A stretch of DNA of 64,000 bases from an uncultured Oscillospiraceae bacterium (GCA_934589675.1 CAKTOF010000011.1:12300-76299), one strand, 5' to 3'; shown: positions 52,299-60,689, counted from the first letter of the stretch. The notes: a model not told the origin generated them from the sequence alone. Numbers and translations: made by a program.

Positions 52299-52649
52299 TC
52301 AGGGGCAGCAGTTTGCGCCGCAGCGGCAGGCGCAGGCGCACGGACAGCCCGTCGTCGTGCCGCCGACGGTGCCGGTGCAGCCGCAGGCGGGTCGGGTCGT
52401 CGTCGTGCCGCCGACAGTGCCGGTGCAGCCGCAGGCAGGGCGGGTCGTCGTCGTGCCGCCGACGGTGCCGGCGCAGCCGCAGGCGGGTCGGGTCGTCGTC
52501 GTGCCGCCGACGGTGCCGGTGCAGCTGCAGGCGGGGCGGGTCGTCGTCGTGCCGCCGACAGTGCCGGTGCAGCCGCCCGTCAGAAATGCCGGCACGCGGA
52601 TGCTGTCCGTCCGGCCGCAGCCGAGGAGAGCGCGGAATTCATTGCACAT
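52299..52649 (-). CDS. Cys-rich tandem-repeat small protein, candidate spore coat or surface protein
   Basis: The 116-residue protein has a short unique start (MCNEFRALLGCGRTDSIRVPA) followed by five copies of a 16-residue unit of the form C-x-C-x-G-T-V-G-G-T-T-T-T-R-P-A, and a Cys-rich end (CPCACACRCGANCCP). There is no signal peptide or membrane helix. GGAAGGAGG lies 8 nt before ATG and a terminator follows, so the minus strand is the coding one despite an open frame on the other strand. A sigma-K-like promoter is present upstream. Cys-rich, low-complexity small proteins with such promoters are typical of spore coats; this is inference. Confidence 0.68.
   Translation of the reverse strand: MCNEFRALLGCGRTDSIRVPAFLTGGCTGTVGGTTTTRPACSCTGTVGGTTTTRPACGCAGTVGGTTTTRPACGCTGTVGGTTTTRPACGCTGTVGGTTTGCPCACACRCGANCCP
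52351..52575. repeat. 48-bp tandem repeat, about five units
   Basis: The units begin at about 52348, 52396, 52444, 52492 and 52540; the last is partial. They differ by one to three bases. Each encodes 16 residues of the Cys-rich protein on the minus strand. Unit number is likely to vary between strains. Confidence 0.92.
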
Positions 52650-52693
52650 GGATGATGCCTCCTTCCAAAATCAGAAGCGACTTGCTTCGCACC

Positions 52694-52720
52694 ATCCTAT
52701 GCCCGCCCGGCCGTGTCGGT
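52694..52720 (-). promoter_or_regulatory. Sigma-K-like promoter of the repeat gene
   Basis: On the minus strand: ACC (52718-52720), 16 nt, CATAGGAT (52694-52701). This fits the mother-cell pattern AC-N16-CATAnnnT. No sigma-A promoter is evident here. Confidence 0.4.
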
Positions 52721-52805
52721 TCCTGCCGGCATCGGGCGGGCGTGCGTTTTCGGCATTTTGCGCAGCGGGCGGGCGATGGCGCGCGAAAAAACGGGAAACG
52801 CGTCG

Positions 52806-52834
52806 TTGCGCAGCGGCGCACGCGGTGTTATAAT
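52806..52834 (+). promoter_or_regulatory. AI-2E family gene promoter
   Basis: TTGCGC (52806-52811), 17 nt, perfect TATAAT (52829-52834). Confidence 0.7.
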
Positions 52835-52865
52835 GGGGAAAACTGCGGCAAAGGAGGTGCGCGCC

Positions 52866-54011
52866 ATGGAGCAGGAGAGCAAAACGCTCTACCGGCGCAT
52901 CGCGATCCGCTCGGCGGTCATCATCGGCGCCGTCGTGCTCGTGCTGACGCTCGGCGTGTGGCTTCTGGGGCTGCTGCTGCCGTTTCTCGCGGCATATTTC
53001 TGCGCGTGGGCGCTCAATCCGGTCGTGAAGGCCGTGTGCAAAAAAACGCACCTGCCGCGCCGGCCTGTGGCGATCGTGTTTGTCGTGGTGGGATTTCTGG
53101 CGGCGTTTGCGCTCGTGATCTATCTGGTCTACCTCGCGGTGACGGAGGCCGTCGGCCTTGCCACCGGCTGGCAGGAGCTGATGGGTCAGGCCGACCGCTT
53201 CATCGCGGGCGTGCGCGCGCGCATCGTGCTGCCGTTCGGCAGCGCCGTCATCCGGCAGAACATGGACGCGCTCATCGAGGCCGCCCGCTCGACAGCTCAG
53301 GGGCTGATCGGGCCGCTCTCGTCCTGGCTCATTTCGCTTGCGACGGCCGCGGCGAAGCTCGCGCCGACGGCGCTTTTGTTCGTGATCGCGCTCGTCATGG
53401 GCTGCTACTTTATCCTCGACGATTTTGACGGGATGCACATCAAGGTGCGCGCGGCGCTGCGCGACGAAAAGTTCCGCCCGCTGCTGCGGATCCTGACGGT
53501 GCTGCGGCACACGTTTGGCGGGTATCTGATGGCGTCGCTGGCGCTGTCGGTCATGGTGTCGCTCATCGATCTGGGCGGGCTGCTCCTGCTGCGGGTGCAG
53601 TATGCGGCGCTGCTCGCGCTGTTTATGGGCGTGCTCGACTTCCTGCCGTACGTCGGAAGCGGCGCGGTGCTCATCCCGTGGGCCGTCGCGTGCTGCTACG
53701 GCGGAGACTGGCTCAAGGGGCTTTATCTGACGCTTTTATATCTTGTGGTGTTCTTTGCGCGCAATGTGGCCGGGCGGAGGCTGCTCGGCGCGCGGTTCCA
53801 CCGCAGCCCGTTCTTCGGCCTCGTGTGCGCCTTCCTCGGCTGGAAGCTCTGGGGCGTGGCCGGGCTGATCCTCGGGCCGGTGCTGTGCATGATCGCCGTG
53901 AACATCCGCTCGAGCGGCCTGCTTGACCGCACGGCGGCCGATTTCCGCGCGCTCTGCGCCGACATCCGCACGCGCCTCGGCGGCCGCACCCGGAAAGACG
54001 CCGGCGCGTGA
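52866..54011 (+). CDS. AI-2E family transporter
   Basis: The 381-residue protein has about seven to eight helices with a long central hydrophilic stretch (about 90-155), as in AI-2E family proteins such as YtvI and TqsA. Conserved C-terminal features include LDFLPYVGSGAVLIPWAV and GLILGPVLCMIA. I chose the ATG at 52866, with AAAGGAGG upstream and a promoter in front. The family includes sporulation membrane proteins and Na+/H+ antiporters; the substrate here is open. Confidence 0.9.
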   Translation: MEQESKTLYRRIAIRSAVIIGAVVLVLTLGVWLLGLLLPFLAAYFCAWALNPVVKAVCKKTHLPRRPVAIVFVVVGFLAAFALVIYLVYLAVTEAVGLATGWQELMGQADRFIAGVRARIVLPFGSAVIRQNMDALIEAARSTAQGLIGPLSSWLISLATAAAKLAPTALLFVIALVMGCYFILDDFDGMHIKVRAALRDEKFRPLLRILTVLRHTFGGYLMASLALSVMVSLIDLGGLLLLRVQYAALLALFMGVLDFLPYVGSGAVLIPWAVACCYGGDWLKGLYLTLLYLVVFFARNVAGRRLLGARFHRSPFFGLVCAFLGWKLWGVAGLILGPVLCMIAVNIRSSGLLDRTAADFRALCADIRTRLGGRTRKDAGA

Positions 54012-54075
54012 TCACTGTGCACAAAACGAAGCCGCGCGGCGCGCCGAATTTTGTCACGGTGAAGCGGAAAAGTTC

Positions 54076-54104
54076 TTGCATTCGGAAAGACGCGCTGATA
54101 CAAT
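54076..54104 (+). promoter_or_regulatory. ilvBN leader promoter
   Basis: TTGCAT (54076-54081), 17 nt, TACAAT (54099-54104). Confidence 0.8.
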
Positions 54105-54109
54105 ACAAA

Positions 54110-54226
54110 TCAGAAGGCAACGCCCCATATGGCGAAAGCATATAGGCAGCTCGCTGCCGGCCCGTGCAGCTTGCGCGGGCTCTTGTGCTATTCGGGGGTA
54201 CTTCCCCGTTTCATAGAGTGAAAAGG
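54110..54226 (+). other. Hairpin-rich 5' extension ahead of the T-box
   Basis: Four small stems follow each other: ATATG/CATAT, GGCAG/CTGCC, GCCCGTGC/GCGCGGGC, and CTAT with CGGGG/CCCCG and ATAG. They lie in about 115 nt between the promoter and T-box Stem I. This is not part of the usual T-box fold; it may be an inserted repeat or an extra regulatory domain. Confidence 0.6.
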
Positions 54227-54476
54227 CGATGACGGAGACAAATGGCGGGAGCGCAGCGCTCCAGAGACCGGGCGGTCGGTGCAAGTCCGGGGCTGACCCG
54301 CAGCAGATCACTCCTGAGCTGCAGGCTGAATCAAAAAAGTAGGCCGCGCCGGCACTCCGCCGTTATCCGGAGACCCGTGCGACGCGCGCGGGAATGAGCG
54401 CCCGGCATCCGGGAAATTAGGTGGTACCGCGGAGAGACCCTTCGTCCTAAACGTTTTACGTTTGGGGCGCTTTTTT
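54227..54476 (+). promoter_or_regulatory. T-box riboswitch of ilvBN, isoleucine specifier AUC
   Basis: Stem I has CAGAGACCGG and CGGTCGGTGCAAGTCCGG in the apical part. The candidate specifier ATC is at 54307-54309 in agATCActcc, the same context as the leuA specifier. AAGTAGG...CCGTTA marks the Stem II region; the T-box AGGTGGTACCGCGG is at about 54419-54432; a terminator stem (54443-54454 with 54458-54469) and six T residues follow. Low charging of tRNA-Ile should allow read-through into ilvB. Confidence 0.92.
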
Positions 54477-54512
54477 ATCCCCTTTTTCAGTCCATTTTAA
54501 GGAGGAATCCAC

Positions 54513-56213
54513 ATGAAACTCACTGGCGCGCAAATTCTGATGGAATGTCTGACCGAACAGGGCGTCGACACCATTTTCGGCTACCCCGGCGGCACGATCC
54601 TGAACGTATACAACGCCCTCTATGACTATCAGGGACGCATCCACCACTATCTGACGAGCCATGAGCAGGGCGCGTCGCACGCCGCGGACGGCTATTACCG
54701 CGCGACGGGCCGCCCCGGCGTGTGCATGGCCACGAGCGGCCCGGGCGCGACGAACCTCACGACCGGCATCGCCACGGCGTATTACGATTCGTCCGCCGTT
54801 GTGTTCATCACCTGCAACGTCTCAGAGCACCTGCTCGGCAAGGACGCGTTTCAGGAGGTCGACATCACGGGCATCGCCATGCCCATCACGAAGGCGACGT
54901 ACCTCGTCGACGATGTGAATGAGCTGGCCGGCATCGTGCGCGAGGCGTTCTACATCGCGCAAAGCGGCCGCCCCGGCCCCGTGCTCATCGACATCCTCAA
55001 AAACGTCACGGCCGAGGAGGCGGAGTATACCTATCTTCCGAAGGAAGAGCATGTGAACTACGGCCACCTGCGTCAGGTCATCGAGCGCGCGGGCCGCGGC
55101 TTCAAGTCCACGCAGACAAAGCCGGAGTGCATCGAAAAGGCCGCGGAGATCCTGGCCGCGGCCGAGCGCCCCGTCATTCTGGTCGGCGGCGGCGTCATCC
55201 GCTCCGGCGCGGGCAAAGAGGTGCTCGAGCTGGCCGAAAAGCTGGACGCGCCCGTCTGCTCGACCATCATGGGTCTCGGTGCCGTGCCGGGCGACCATCC
55301 GCTGTTTTTAGGCTTTGCGGGGATGCACGGCCGCAAGGCGGCCAACGTCGCCATCAGCGAGTGCGACGTGCTCTTTGCCATCGGCACACGCTTTTCTGAC
55401 CGCGTCGCGCTCGACCCGAAGAGCTTCGCGAAAAACGCGAAGATCATCCACCTTGACATCGACCGCGCCGAGATCGGCAAGAACGTCGCGGCCTACCGCC
55501 CGCTCATCGGCGACGCGAAACAGGTGCTCACGCGCCTTCTGCCGCAGCTTGCTCCGGCTGAGCACGCATCGTGGGTGCAGTCGCTCCGCGCCATCGTGAC
55601 CGAGCCGGTCAACGAGACGGGGCGCTTTGAGCCGTTTGAGATTTTGCAGACCGTCGAGCGCGTGACGGACGGAGAGGCGACAATCGTCACGGACGTCGGC
55701 CAGCACCAGATGTGGTCGGCACAGTTTTACACATACCGCCGCCCGTGCCAGCTCATCACCTCCGGCGGCTTCGGCACGATGGGCTTCGGCTACGGCGCGG
55801 CCATGGGCGCAGCCGTCGGCGACCCGTCGAAGCTCGTCGTCCACATGACGGGCGACGGGTGCTTCCGCATGAACTGCCACGAGCTGGCCACGAGCCAGCA
55901 CTACGGCATCCCCGTCATCACCGTCGTGTTCGACAACGGCACGCTCGGCATGGTGCGCCAGTGGCAGACGCTGCTCTACAACAGCCGCTACAGCGCCACG
56001 ACGCTTGACCGCGGCCCCGATTTCGTCAAGCTCGCGGAGGCCTACGGCCTGCCGGGCTACCGCGCGACGAACAAGGAAGAATTCGAGCAGGCGCTGCGCG
56101 CGGCCATCGCCGGCGGGACGGCCGCCGTCATCGACTGTATGCTCTACATGGACGAGGTCGTCCGGCCGATGGTCCCGGGCGGCGCGCCGCTGACGGGCTT
56201 CATTCTCGAATAA
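54513..56213 (+). CDS. ilvB: Acetolactate synthase large subunit
   Basis: The 566-residue protein needs thiamine diphosphate, FAD and Mg2+ and condenses pyruvate with pyruvate or 2-oxobutyrate. It has the catalytic Glu in SHEQGASHAADGYYRATG, PGATNL, and the ThDP motif TGDGCFRMNCHELATSQHYGIP with the closing FDN. The GYPGGTILNVYNAL start is typical of catabolite-insensitive anabolic enzymes. AAGGAGG precedes the ATG, directly behind the T-box terminator. Confidence 0.97.
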   Translation: MKLTGAQILMECLTEQGVDTIFGYPGGTILNVYNALYDYQGRIHHYLTSHEQGASHAADGYYRATGRPGVCMATSGPGATNLTTGIATAYYDSSAVVFITCNVSEHLLGKDAFQEVDITGIAMPITKATYLVDDVNELAGIVREAFYIAQSGRPGPVLIDILKNVTAEEAEYTYLPKEEHVNYGHLRQVIERAGRGFKSTQTKPECIEKAAEILAAAERPVILVGGGVIRSGAGKEVLELAEKLDAPVCSTIMGLGAVPGDHPLFLGFAGMHGRKAANVAISECDVLFAIGTRFSDRVALDPKSFAKNAKIIHLDIDRAEIGKNVAAYRPLIGDAKQVLTRLLPQLAPAEHASWVQSLRAIVTEPVNETGRFEPFEILQTVERVTDGEATIVTDVGQHQMWSAQFYTYRRPCQLITSGGFGTMGFGYGAAMGAAVGDPSKLVVHMTGDGCFRMNCHELATSQHYGIPVITVVFDNGTLGMVRQWQTLLYNSRYSATTLDRGPDFVKLAEAYGLPGYRATNKEEFEQALRAAIAGGTAAVIDCMLYMDEVVRPMVPGGAPLTGFILE

Positions 56214-56226
56214 GGAGAAGACGACA

Positions 56227-56730
56227 ATGAACGAGAAATACCAGATCCTTTCCGCGCTCGTGGAAAACAGCGCCGGCGTTTTGAGCCAGGTCTCGCGCAT
56301 GTTTTCCCGCAAGGGCTTCAACATCATGTCGCTCGCCGTCGGCGAGACGGATGACCCGGCCGTCTCCCGCATGACGATCATCGTCCATACGGACGAGGAG
56401 ATGATCCAGCAGATCGCAAGCCAGCTGGCCAAGCTGCTGCCCGTCATCTCCGTGAAGGTCCTCAACGGCGCCGAATCGGTCCAGCGCGAGCTCATTCTGG
56501 TCAAGCTACGCGCCGAATCGCGCGAGACGCGCGACGAGATCATCCAGATCGTGTCCATCTTCCGTGCGAAGATCGTCGACGTCGGCGCCTCGACGCTGAC
56601 CGTTGAGATCACGGGCGACCACGGAAAAGCCGCCGCGCTGCTCGACCTTCTGCGCGGCTTCGGCATTCTGGAGCTTGTCCGGACGGGGACGGTCGCGCTG
56701 GAGCGCGGCAGAAGCTGCATCGAGCAGTAA
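56227..56730 (+). CDS. ilvN: Acetolactate synthase small (regulatory) subunit
   Basis: The 167-residue protein has an N-terminal ACT domain (about 5-75; YQILSALVENSAGVLSQVSRMFSRKGFNIMSLAVG) and the C-terminal half with GDHGKAAALLDLLRGFGILELVRTG. It activates IlvB and gives valine feedback. It starts 14 bp after ilvB with AAGGAG upstream. Confidence 0.96.
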   Translation: MNEKYQILSALVENSAGVLSQVSRMFSRKGFNIMSLAVGETDDPAVSRMTIIVHTDEEMIQQIASQLAKLLPVISVKVLNGAESVQRELILVKLRAESRETRDEIIQIVSIFRAKIVDVGASTLTVEITGDHGKAAALLDLLRGFGILELVRTGTVALERGRSCIEQ

Positions 56731-56750
56731 CAGAAGGGAAGCGCAGAAAA

Positions 56751-57347
56751 GTGGACGAGAACTGCCATATCCGCCCGGTGCGAAGCGCCGATGCACCGGC
56801 GCTGCTGGAGATCTATCGGCCGTATGTGGAGCATACGGACGTCAGCTTTGAGTATGAGACGCCGGACGTCGTGGAGTTTGCCTCGCGCATCGCGGCCATT
56901 TCGAAGGAGTATCCGTACCTTGTGTGCGAGTGCGGCGGCCGCCCGGTCGGCTATGCATATGCGCACCGGCACATGGATCGGGCTGCCTACGGCTGGAACG
57001 TCGAGACGACGATCTATCTGGCGCAGGATCACCTCGGCCGCGGCATCGGCAAGGCGCTCTACGGCGCGCTCATCGAGCTGCTCAGGCGGCAGAACCTCAA
57101 GGCGGCCTATGCCTGCATCACGCAGCCGAACGACCGCAGCATGCGCCTGCACGAAGCGCTTGGGTTCCGGACGGTCGGCGTTTTTCCGGACGCCGGCTTC
57201 AAAGCCGGCGCATGGCGCGCCGTGGGCTGGCTTCGCCTGCCGCTCGGAAGCTACGACGGCGCGCCGCTGCCCGTCATCCCGTATGAGGAGCTGGGGAGCG
57301 AGCAGGTGGACGCCGTGCTCGCGGAGTATAGCGAAAAGCTGAACTAA
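56751..57347 (+). CDS. GNAT family N-acetyltransferase, phosphinothricin acetyltransferase-like
   Basis: The 198-residue protein begins with IRPVRSADAPALLEIYRPYVEHTDVSFEYE, close to the Pat/MddA-type start, and has the acetyl-CoA loop QDHLGRGIGKALYGAL plus NDRSMRLHEALGFRTVGVF. Such enzymes N-acetylate amino acids or amino-acid analogues such as methionine sulfoximine. It starts with GTG at 56751, 21 bp after ilvN, so it probably shares the ilvBN transcript and T-box control. A terminator follows. Confidence 0.9.
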   Translation: MDENCHIRPVRSADAPALLEIYRPYVEHTDVSFEYETPDVVEFASRIAAISKEYPYLVCECGGRPVGYAYAHRHMDRAAYGWNVETTIYLAQDHLGRGIGKALYGALIELLRRQNLKAAYACITQPNDRSMRLHEALGFRTVGVFPDAGFKAGAWRAVGWLRLPLGSYDGAPLPVIPYEELGSEQVDAVLAEYSEKLN

Positions 57348-57352
57348 GACAT

Positions 57353-57390
57353 AAAAAGCCCCGGCGAAGCATTCACTTCGCCGGGGTGAT
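57353..57390. terminator. Terminator between the GNAT and DUF975 genes
   Basis: The stem CCCCGGCGAAG/CTTCGCCGGGG has a 6-nt loop; an A run on the left serves the minus strand. Confidence 0.88.
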
Positions 57391-57397
57391 TTGCATT

Positions 57398-58216
57398 TTA
57401 CACGAATTCTTCGGGGCCGGGCCCGGGTCCTGCGGCCGGCGTGCGGTCGTAGGCCGTCGCCGATGCGGCCATGGCGTGCGCGGCGAACAGGCAGCAGGCC
57501 AGCACGCTCAGGCACGCGCCCGCGGCATACAGGGCGAGCATCTGCTCGTAAGAGAGCGCAGGAAGCGGGATGCCGTATGTCTCGAACAGCGTCGTGAGCG
57601 TGCCCGCGTTCATCAGAGTTTCGGCAAGGGCGAGCGGGACATAATAGTAGAGGAAGCTGAGGTCGAGCCGGAACAGGCCGGCCTTCTGCCCGCGCGTCAT
57701 GCGGCACGACTCGCGCAGCGCCTGCGACGGCAGATAGTCCGGATGGTCGGCCAGCAGGAACGGCGCGAAGCGGTAGCGATAGGCCGCGACGATGCCCGGC
57801 ACGACGAGCAGGCACGACCAGAGCACAATGTAGACGCCCGACAGGATCGCCAGCAGCAAAACGCGCCAGACAAGGCGGAGGCTCAGCCTCCGGTCGCGGC
57901 CGGAGACGGCCTGCGCGCGCGCGCGGCGCAGCAGGAGCGCCTTGAACAAAAACGCCAGCAGCACACTGCCGAGGCTCACGGCGGTGGACAGGATGTAGAG
58001 CGCCGCGTTCGCGGCATGGTAGGCCGTGCGCAGCGAGCTGGCGCCGATGCCGCCCGTGCGGCCGGCCACGGCGCGATCGAGCGCGAAATAGAGCAGGTTG
58101 ACGCTCAGCGCGGCCAGTGTCGGCAGGCAGCAGCACAGCAGCGTGTCCAGGAGCGCGCCGCGGCGGTCATTTCCCAGCGCCGCGCGCGCATCCGTGCGGA
58201 TCTGGCGCACATTCAC
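57398..58216 (-). CDS. DUF975 family membrane protein
   Basis: The 272-residue protein has about six helices. Features of the family are the start VRQIRTDARAALGND, VPGIVAAYRYRFAPFLLADHPD, and ALRESCRMTRGQKAGLFRLDLSFL in the middle. The GTG at 58216 overlaps the stop of rpe as GTGA, so translation is coupled. The function of the family is unknown. It ends next to a terminator. Confidence 0.82.
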   Translation of the reverse strand: MNVRQIRTDARAALGNDRRGALLDTLLCCCLPTLAALSVNLLYFALDRAVAGRTGGIGASSLRTAYHAANAALYILSTAVSLGSVLLAFLFKALLLRRARAQAVSGRDRRLSLRLVWRVLLLAILSGVYIVLWSCLLVVPGIVAAYRYRFAPFLLADHPDYLPSQALRESCRMTRGQKAGLFRLDLSFLYYYVPLALAETLMNAGTLTTLFETYGIPLPALSYEQMLALYAAGACLSVLACCLFAAHAMAASATAYDRTPAAGPGPGPEEFV

Positions 58217-58881
58217 CGGCCGCCACCCCCTGCTTTGACGCCGGAGATGAACGCGGCCGTGTCGGATGCGCGGAAGAGCGCGCTGCCCGCGACGAGCACG
58301 TCTGCGCCCGCTTCGATGCACGTTTTTGCCGTCTCGAGGTTCACGCCGCCGTCGACCTCGAGCTCGCAGGCGGGGAAGTCCCGGTCAATGGCCGCGCGCA
58401 GCGCGCGCACCTTCGGCATCATGTCCGCCATGAACGACTGCCCGCCGAAGCCCGGCTCGACGGTCATGACGAGCACAAGGTCGCACAGCGGCAGAAGCGC
58501 CAGCGCCGTCTCCACCGGCGTGCCCGGCTTGATGGACACGGCGGCGCGCACGCCGTTTTCGCGGATGCGGCGCAGGGCGGATCTTGTGTTCTCCGGCGTG
58601 TCGGCCTCGGCGTGGACGGTCAGAATGTCTGCGCCCGCGCGGCAGAAGTCGTCGACGTAGCGGATGGGCCGGTCGATCATGAGGTGCACGTCGAGCGGCG
58701 CGTCCGCGACCTTTTTGATGGCTGCCGTGACCGGAATGCCGATGGTGATGTTCGGGACGAACAGACCGTCCATGACGTCGACATGGATGTAGTCCGCGCC
58801 GGAGGCGACGACGTGGCGGATGTCGCGCTCCAGATTGACAAAATCGGCGGAAAGGATCGAGGGGGCAACTTTGATGGCCAT
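58213..58881 (-). CDS. rpe: Ribulose-phosphate 3-epimerase
   Basis: The 222-residue TIM-barrel protein has APSILSADF, HVDVMDGLFVPNITIG (metal His and Asp), DVHLMI, MTVEPGFGGQSF and VDGGVN. It interconverts ribulose-5-phosphate and xylulose-5-phosphate in the pentose phosphate pathway. AGGAGG precedes the ATG. The neighbours are a DUF975 gene downstream and a hairpin cluster upstream. Confidence 0.97.
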   Translation of the reverse strand: MAIKVAPSILSADFVNLERDIRHVVASGADYIHVDVMDGLFVPNITIGIPVTAAIKKVADAPLDVHLMIDRPIRYVDDFCRAGADILTVHAEADTPENTRSALRRIRENGVRAAVSIKPGTPVETALALLPLCDLVLVMTVEPGFGGQSFMADMMPKVRALRAAIDRDFPACELEVDGGVNLETAKTCIEAGADVLVAGSALFRASDTAAFISGVKAGGGGR

Positions 58882-58951
58882 GGCGATTTCCTCCTGAAAA
58901 AATCGGTCGTTTTCTGCACACCGCCGGCGGGCGGGGCATAGGATTGGTTAC

Positions 58952-59302
58952 GCGGCCGCAAACCGGCAGGACGGGAGCTCTCGTCCCACGCAGACCTGCC
59001 GATGGCCGCTTAAGGATATCCTGGGCAAAGGACAATGTCCTTTGCCCAGGGTGGGGTGCAGCCCGCTGCGTGCACTCGCTTACGCTCGCACACTTGCCGG
59101 GCTGAGCGGTGAAATTTCCGACGCACATGTCGCCGGAAATTTCGGATTCTGATTTTGTTTCGCGTCTGCGGACGCGAAATTCTGCGAAGCGGACGGCGGA
59201 AAAAACTCTTTACGCCCCGCAAGTGTGGGCTTTGCGTGCAGGCAAAGCCTGCGCGCAGCCGGGGTGCATTCTCATCGGATCGAAAGGCGTGCCTTTCGAT
59301 CC
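58952..59302. repeat. Cluster of six palindromic hairpins between ilvA and rpe
   Basis: In about 350 bp there are: a long nested stem (GCGGCC...GGCCGC with CGGCAGG/CCTGCCG, 58952-59009); a 14-bp perfect stem CCTGGGCAAAGGAC (59020-59033 with 59037-59050); GAAATTTCCG/CGGAAATTTC (59111-59143); TTTCGCGTC/GACGCGAAA (59158-59179); GGCTTTGC/GCAAAGCC (59228-59249); and a 12-bp stem GGATCGAAAGGC (59277-59302). No gene, clear T run or common promoter is seen in the gap 58882-59305. Confidence 0.75.
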
Positions 59303-59305
59303 GGC

Positions 59306-60523
59306 TTACCAGAGGTCGGACGCGCCGACGAGTCTGGGCGAGTAGCCCTCGTCGGAGAGCGCCTTCATGATGGCATCCTTGTGCGCGTGGCCGAACGCCT
59401 CGAGCGTGACCTTGAGCTCCACGGCGCTCTGGCGGTTGATGGAGACGAACTGGTTGTGGTCGAGCTTGATGATGTTGCCCTGCTGGCCCGCGACGATCTG
59501 CGCCACGCGGACAAGCTCGCCCGGACGGTCGGGCAGCAGAACGGAGAACGAGAACACGCGCCCGCGGTCAAAAAGACCCATCTGGACGAGCGAGCTCATC
59601 GTGATGACGTCCATGTTGCCGCCGGAGAGGACGGAGACGACGTTCTTGCCCTTGCAGCCCAGGTGGTTCAGGGCCGCGACGGTCAGAAGGCCGGAGTTTT
59701 CGACGATCATCTTGTGCTTTTCCATCATGTCGAGGAACGTCTCGACCAGCTCGTTATCGTCGATGGTGATGATGTCGTCGACGTTCTTTGCAACATACGG
59801 CAGGACTTTATCGCCGACCGTGCGGACGGCGACGCCGTCGGCGATCGTGTCGACCTTGTCGAGCGTCACGGGATGGCCGGCCGCGACGGCGGCCTTCATG
59901 GACGCCGCGCCCGTCGGCTCGACGCCGATGACCTTGACGCCGGGGTTCAAGAGCTTCGTCAGCGTGGACACGCCCGCGGCGAGGCCGCCGCCGCCGATGG
60001 GGACAAGGATGCAGTCCACGTCCGGCAGATCCTTGAAGATCTCGTAGGCGATCGTGCCCTGACCCGTTGCGACGGCAAGGTCGTTGAACGGGTGGACGTA
60101 CGTCAGGCCGCGCTCCTCGCTGAGCTGCTGCGCGACGGCGGCCGCGTCGTCGAAGCAGCCGCCCTCAAGCACGACCGTAGCGCCGTAGTCGCGCGTGTTG
60201 TTCACCTTGACGAGCGGCGTCGTCGTCGGCATGACGACCGTGGCGGCGATGCCGGCGTTGCGCGCGGCAAACGCCACGCCCTGCGCGTGGTTGCCGGCCG
60301 AGGCCGTCACGAGGCCGCGCGCCTTTTCCTCATCGCTGAGCGTGCTGATCTTAAAGCAGGCACCGCGCACCTTGTACGCGCCGGTCAGCTGGAGATTTTC
60401 CGGCTTCAGGTAGACCTGATTGCCGGAGGACTTGGAAAAATAGGGACTGTAAACAAGGCTCGTGTTGAGCAGGATGCCGCTGAGCAGGTCGCGCGCAGCG
60501 CGGAAATCTTCAAGTGTCAGCAT
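59306..60523 (-). CDS. ilvA: Threonine ammonia-lyase
   Basis: The 405-residue PLP enzyme makes 2-oxobutyrate from threonine, feeding isoleucine synthesis. The PLP lysine is in LTGAYKVRGA, the substrate loop in SAGNHAQG, and the phosphate loop in GGGGLAAG. A single ACT-like domain (about 325-400) follows, beginning at VFSFSVLLPDRPGEL. The length matches the short form with one ACT domain rather than the two-ACT biosynthetic E. coli IlvA. It has a TTGACA promoter and no T-box. Confidence 0.95.
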   Translation of the reverse strand: MLTLEDFRAARDLLSGILLNTSLVYSPYFSKSSGNQVYLKPENLQLTGAYKVRGACFKISTLSDEEKARGLVTASAGNHAQGVAFAARNAGIAATVVMPTTTPLVKVNNTRDYGATVVLEGGCFDDAAAVAQQLSEERGLTYVHPFNDLAVATGQGTIAYEIFKDLPDVDCILVPIGGGGLAAGVSTLTKLLNPGVKVIGVEPTGAASMKAAVAAGHPVTLDKVDTIADGVAVRTVGDKVLPYVAKNVDDIITIDDNELVETFLDMMEKHKMIVENSGLLTVAALNHLGCKGKNVVSVLSGGNMDVITMSSLVQMGLFDRGRVFSFSVLLPDRPGELVRVAQIVAGQQGNIIKLDHNQFVSINRQSAVELKVTLEAFGHAHKDAIMKALSDEGYSPRLVGASDLW

Positions 60524-60562
60524 AAAAAACGCTCCTTTTGCAAAACGTGCGGTTTTCTATCT

Positions 60563-60592
60563 ATAATAGTCCCGAACCGGTCTGCTTGTCAA
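60563..60592 (-). promoter_or_regulatory. ilvA promoter
   Basis: On the minus strand: TTGACA (60587-60592), 18 nt, TATTAT (60563-60568). Confidence 0.75.
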
Positions 60593-60611
60593 TTGAAAGG
60601 CCCGATATTCC

Positions 60612-60640
60612 TTGACTTGAAATGGTATCCGCGATACAAT
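60612..60640 (+). promoter_or_regulatory. XpaC/TelA operon promoter
   Basis: TTGACT (60612-60617), 17 nt, TACAAT (60635-60640), back to back with the ilvA promoter. Confidence 0.75.
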
Positions 60641-60689
60641 AGAATGCACAAAAAAAGCGCGAAGCGCTCGCGCGGAAAGGCGGCGGGGT

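Noticed and set aside
52351..52575. CRISPR array
   Set aside because: The 48-bp units are directly adjacent without spacers and encode a protein repeat.
52054..52833. Plus-strand frame with repeated PQPQAGRVVVVPPTVP units
   Set aside because: It reads antisense through the repeat gene, begins inside ilvC with no ribosome site, and crosses the terminator. The minus-strand frame has a good ribosome site, terminator and a Cys pattern.
54260..54395. Cobalamin riboswitch signature in the ilvB leader (GGTGCAAGTCCGG, CTGACCCGC, and a CCGGAGACCC stretch like the B12 box)
   Set aside because: The same GGTGCAAG apical motif occurs in the leuA T-box, the order of elements fits Stem I, and a clear T-box with terminator follows. 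The B12-like strings are coincidental.
55308..58136. Minus-strand frame of 942 codons
   Set aside because: It runs antisense through ilvB, ilvN and the GNAT gene and overlaps the DUF975 gene in the wrong frame; composition is that of a shadow.
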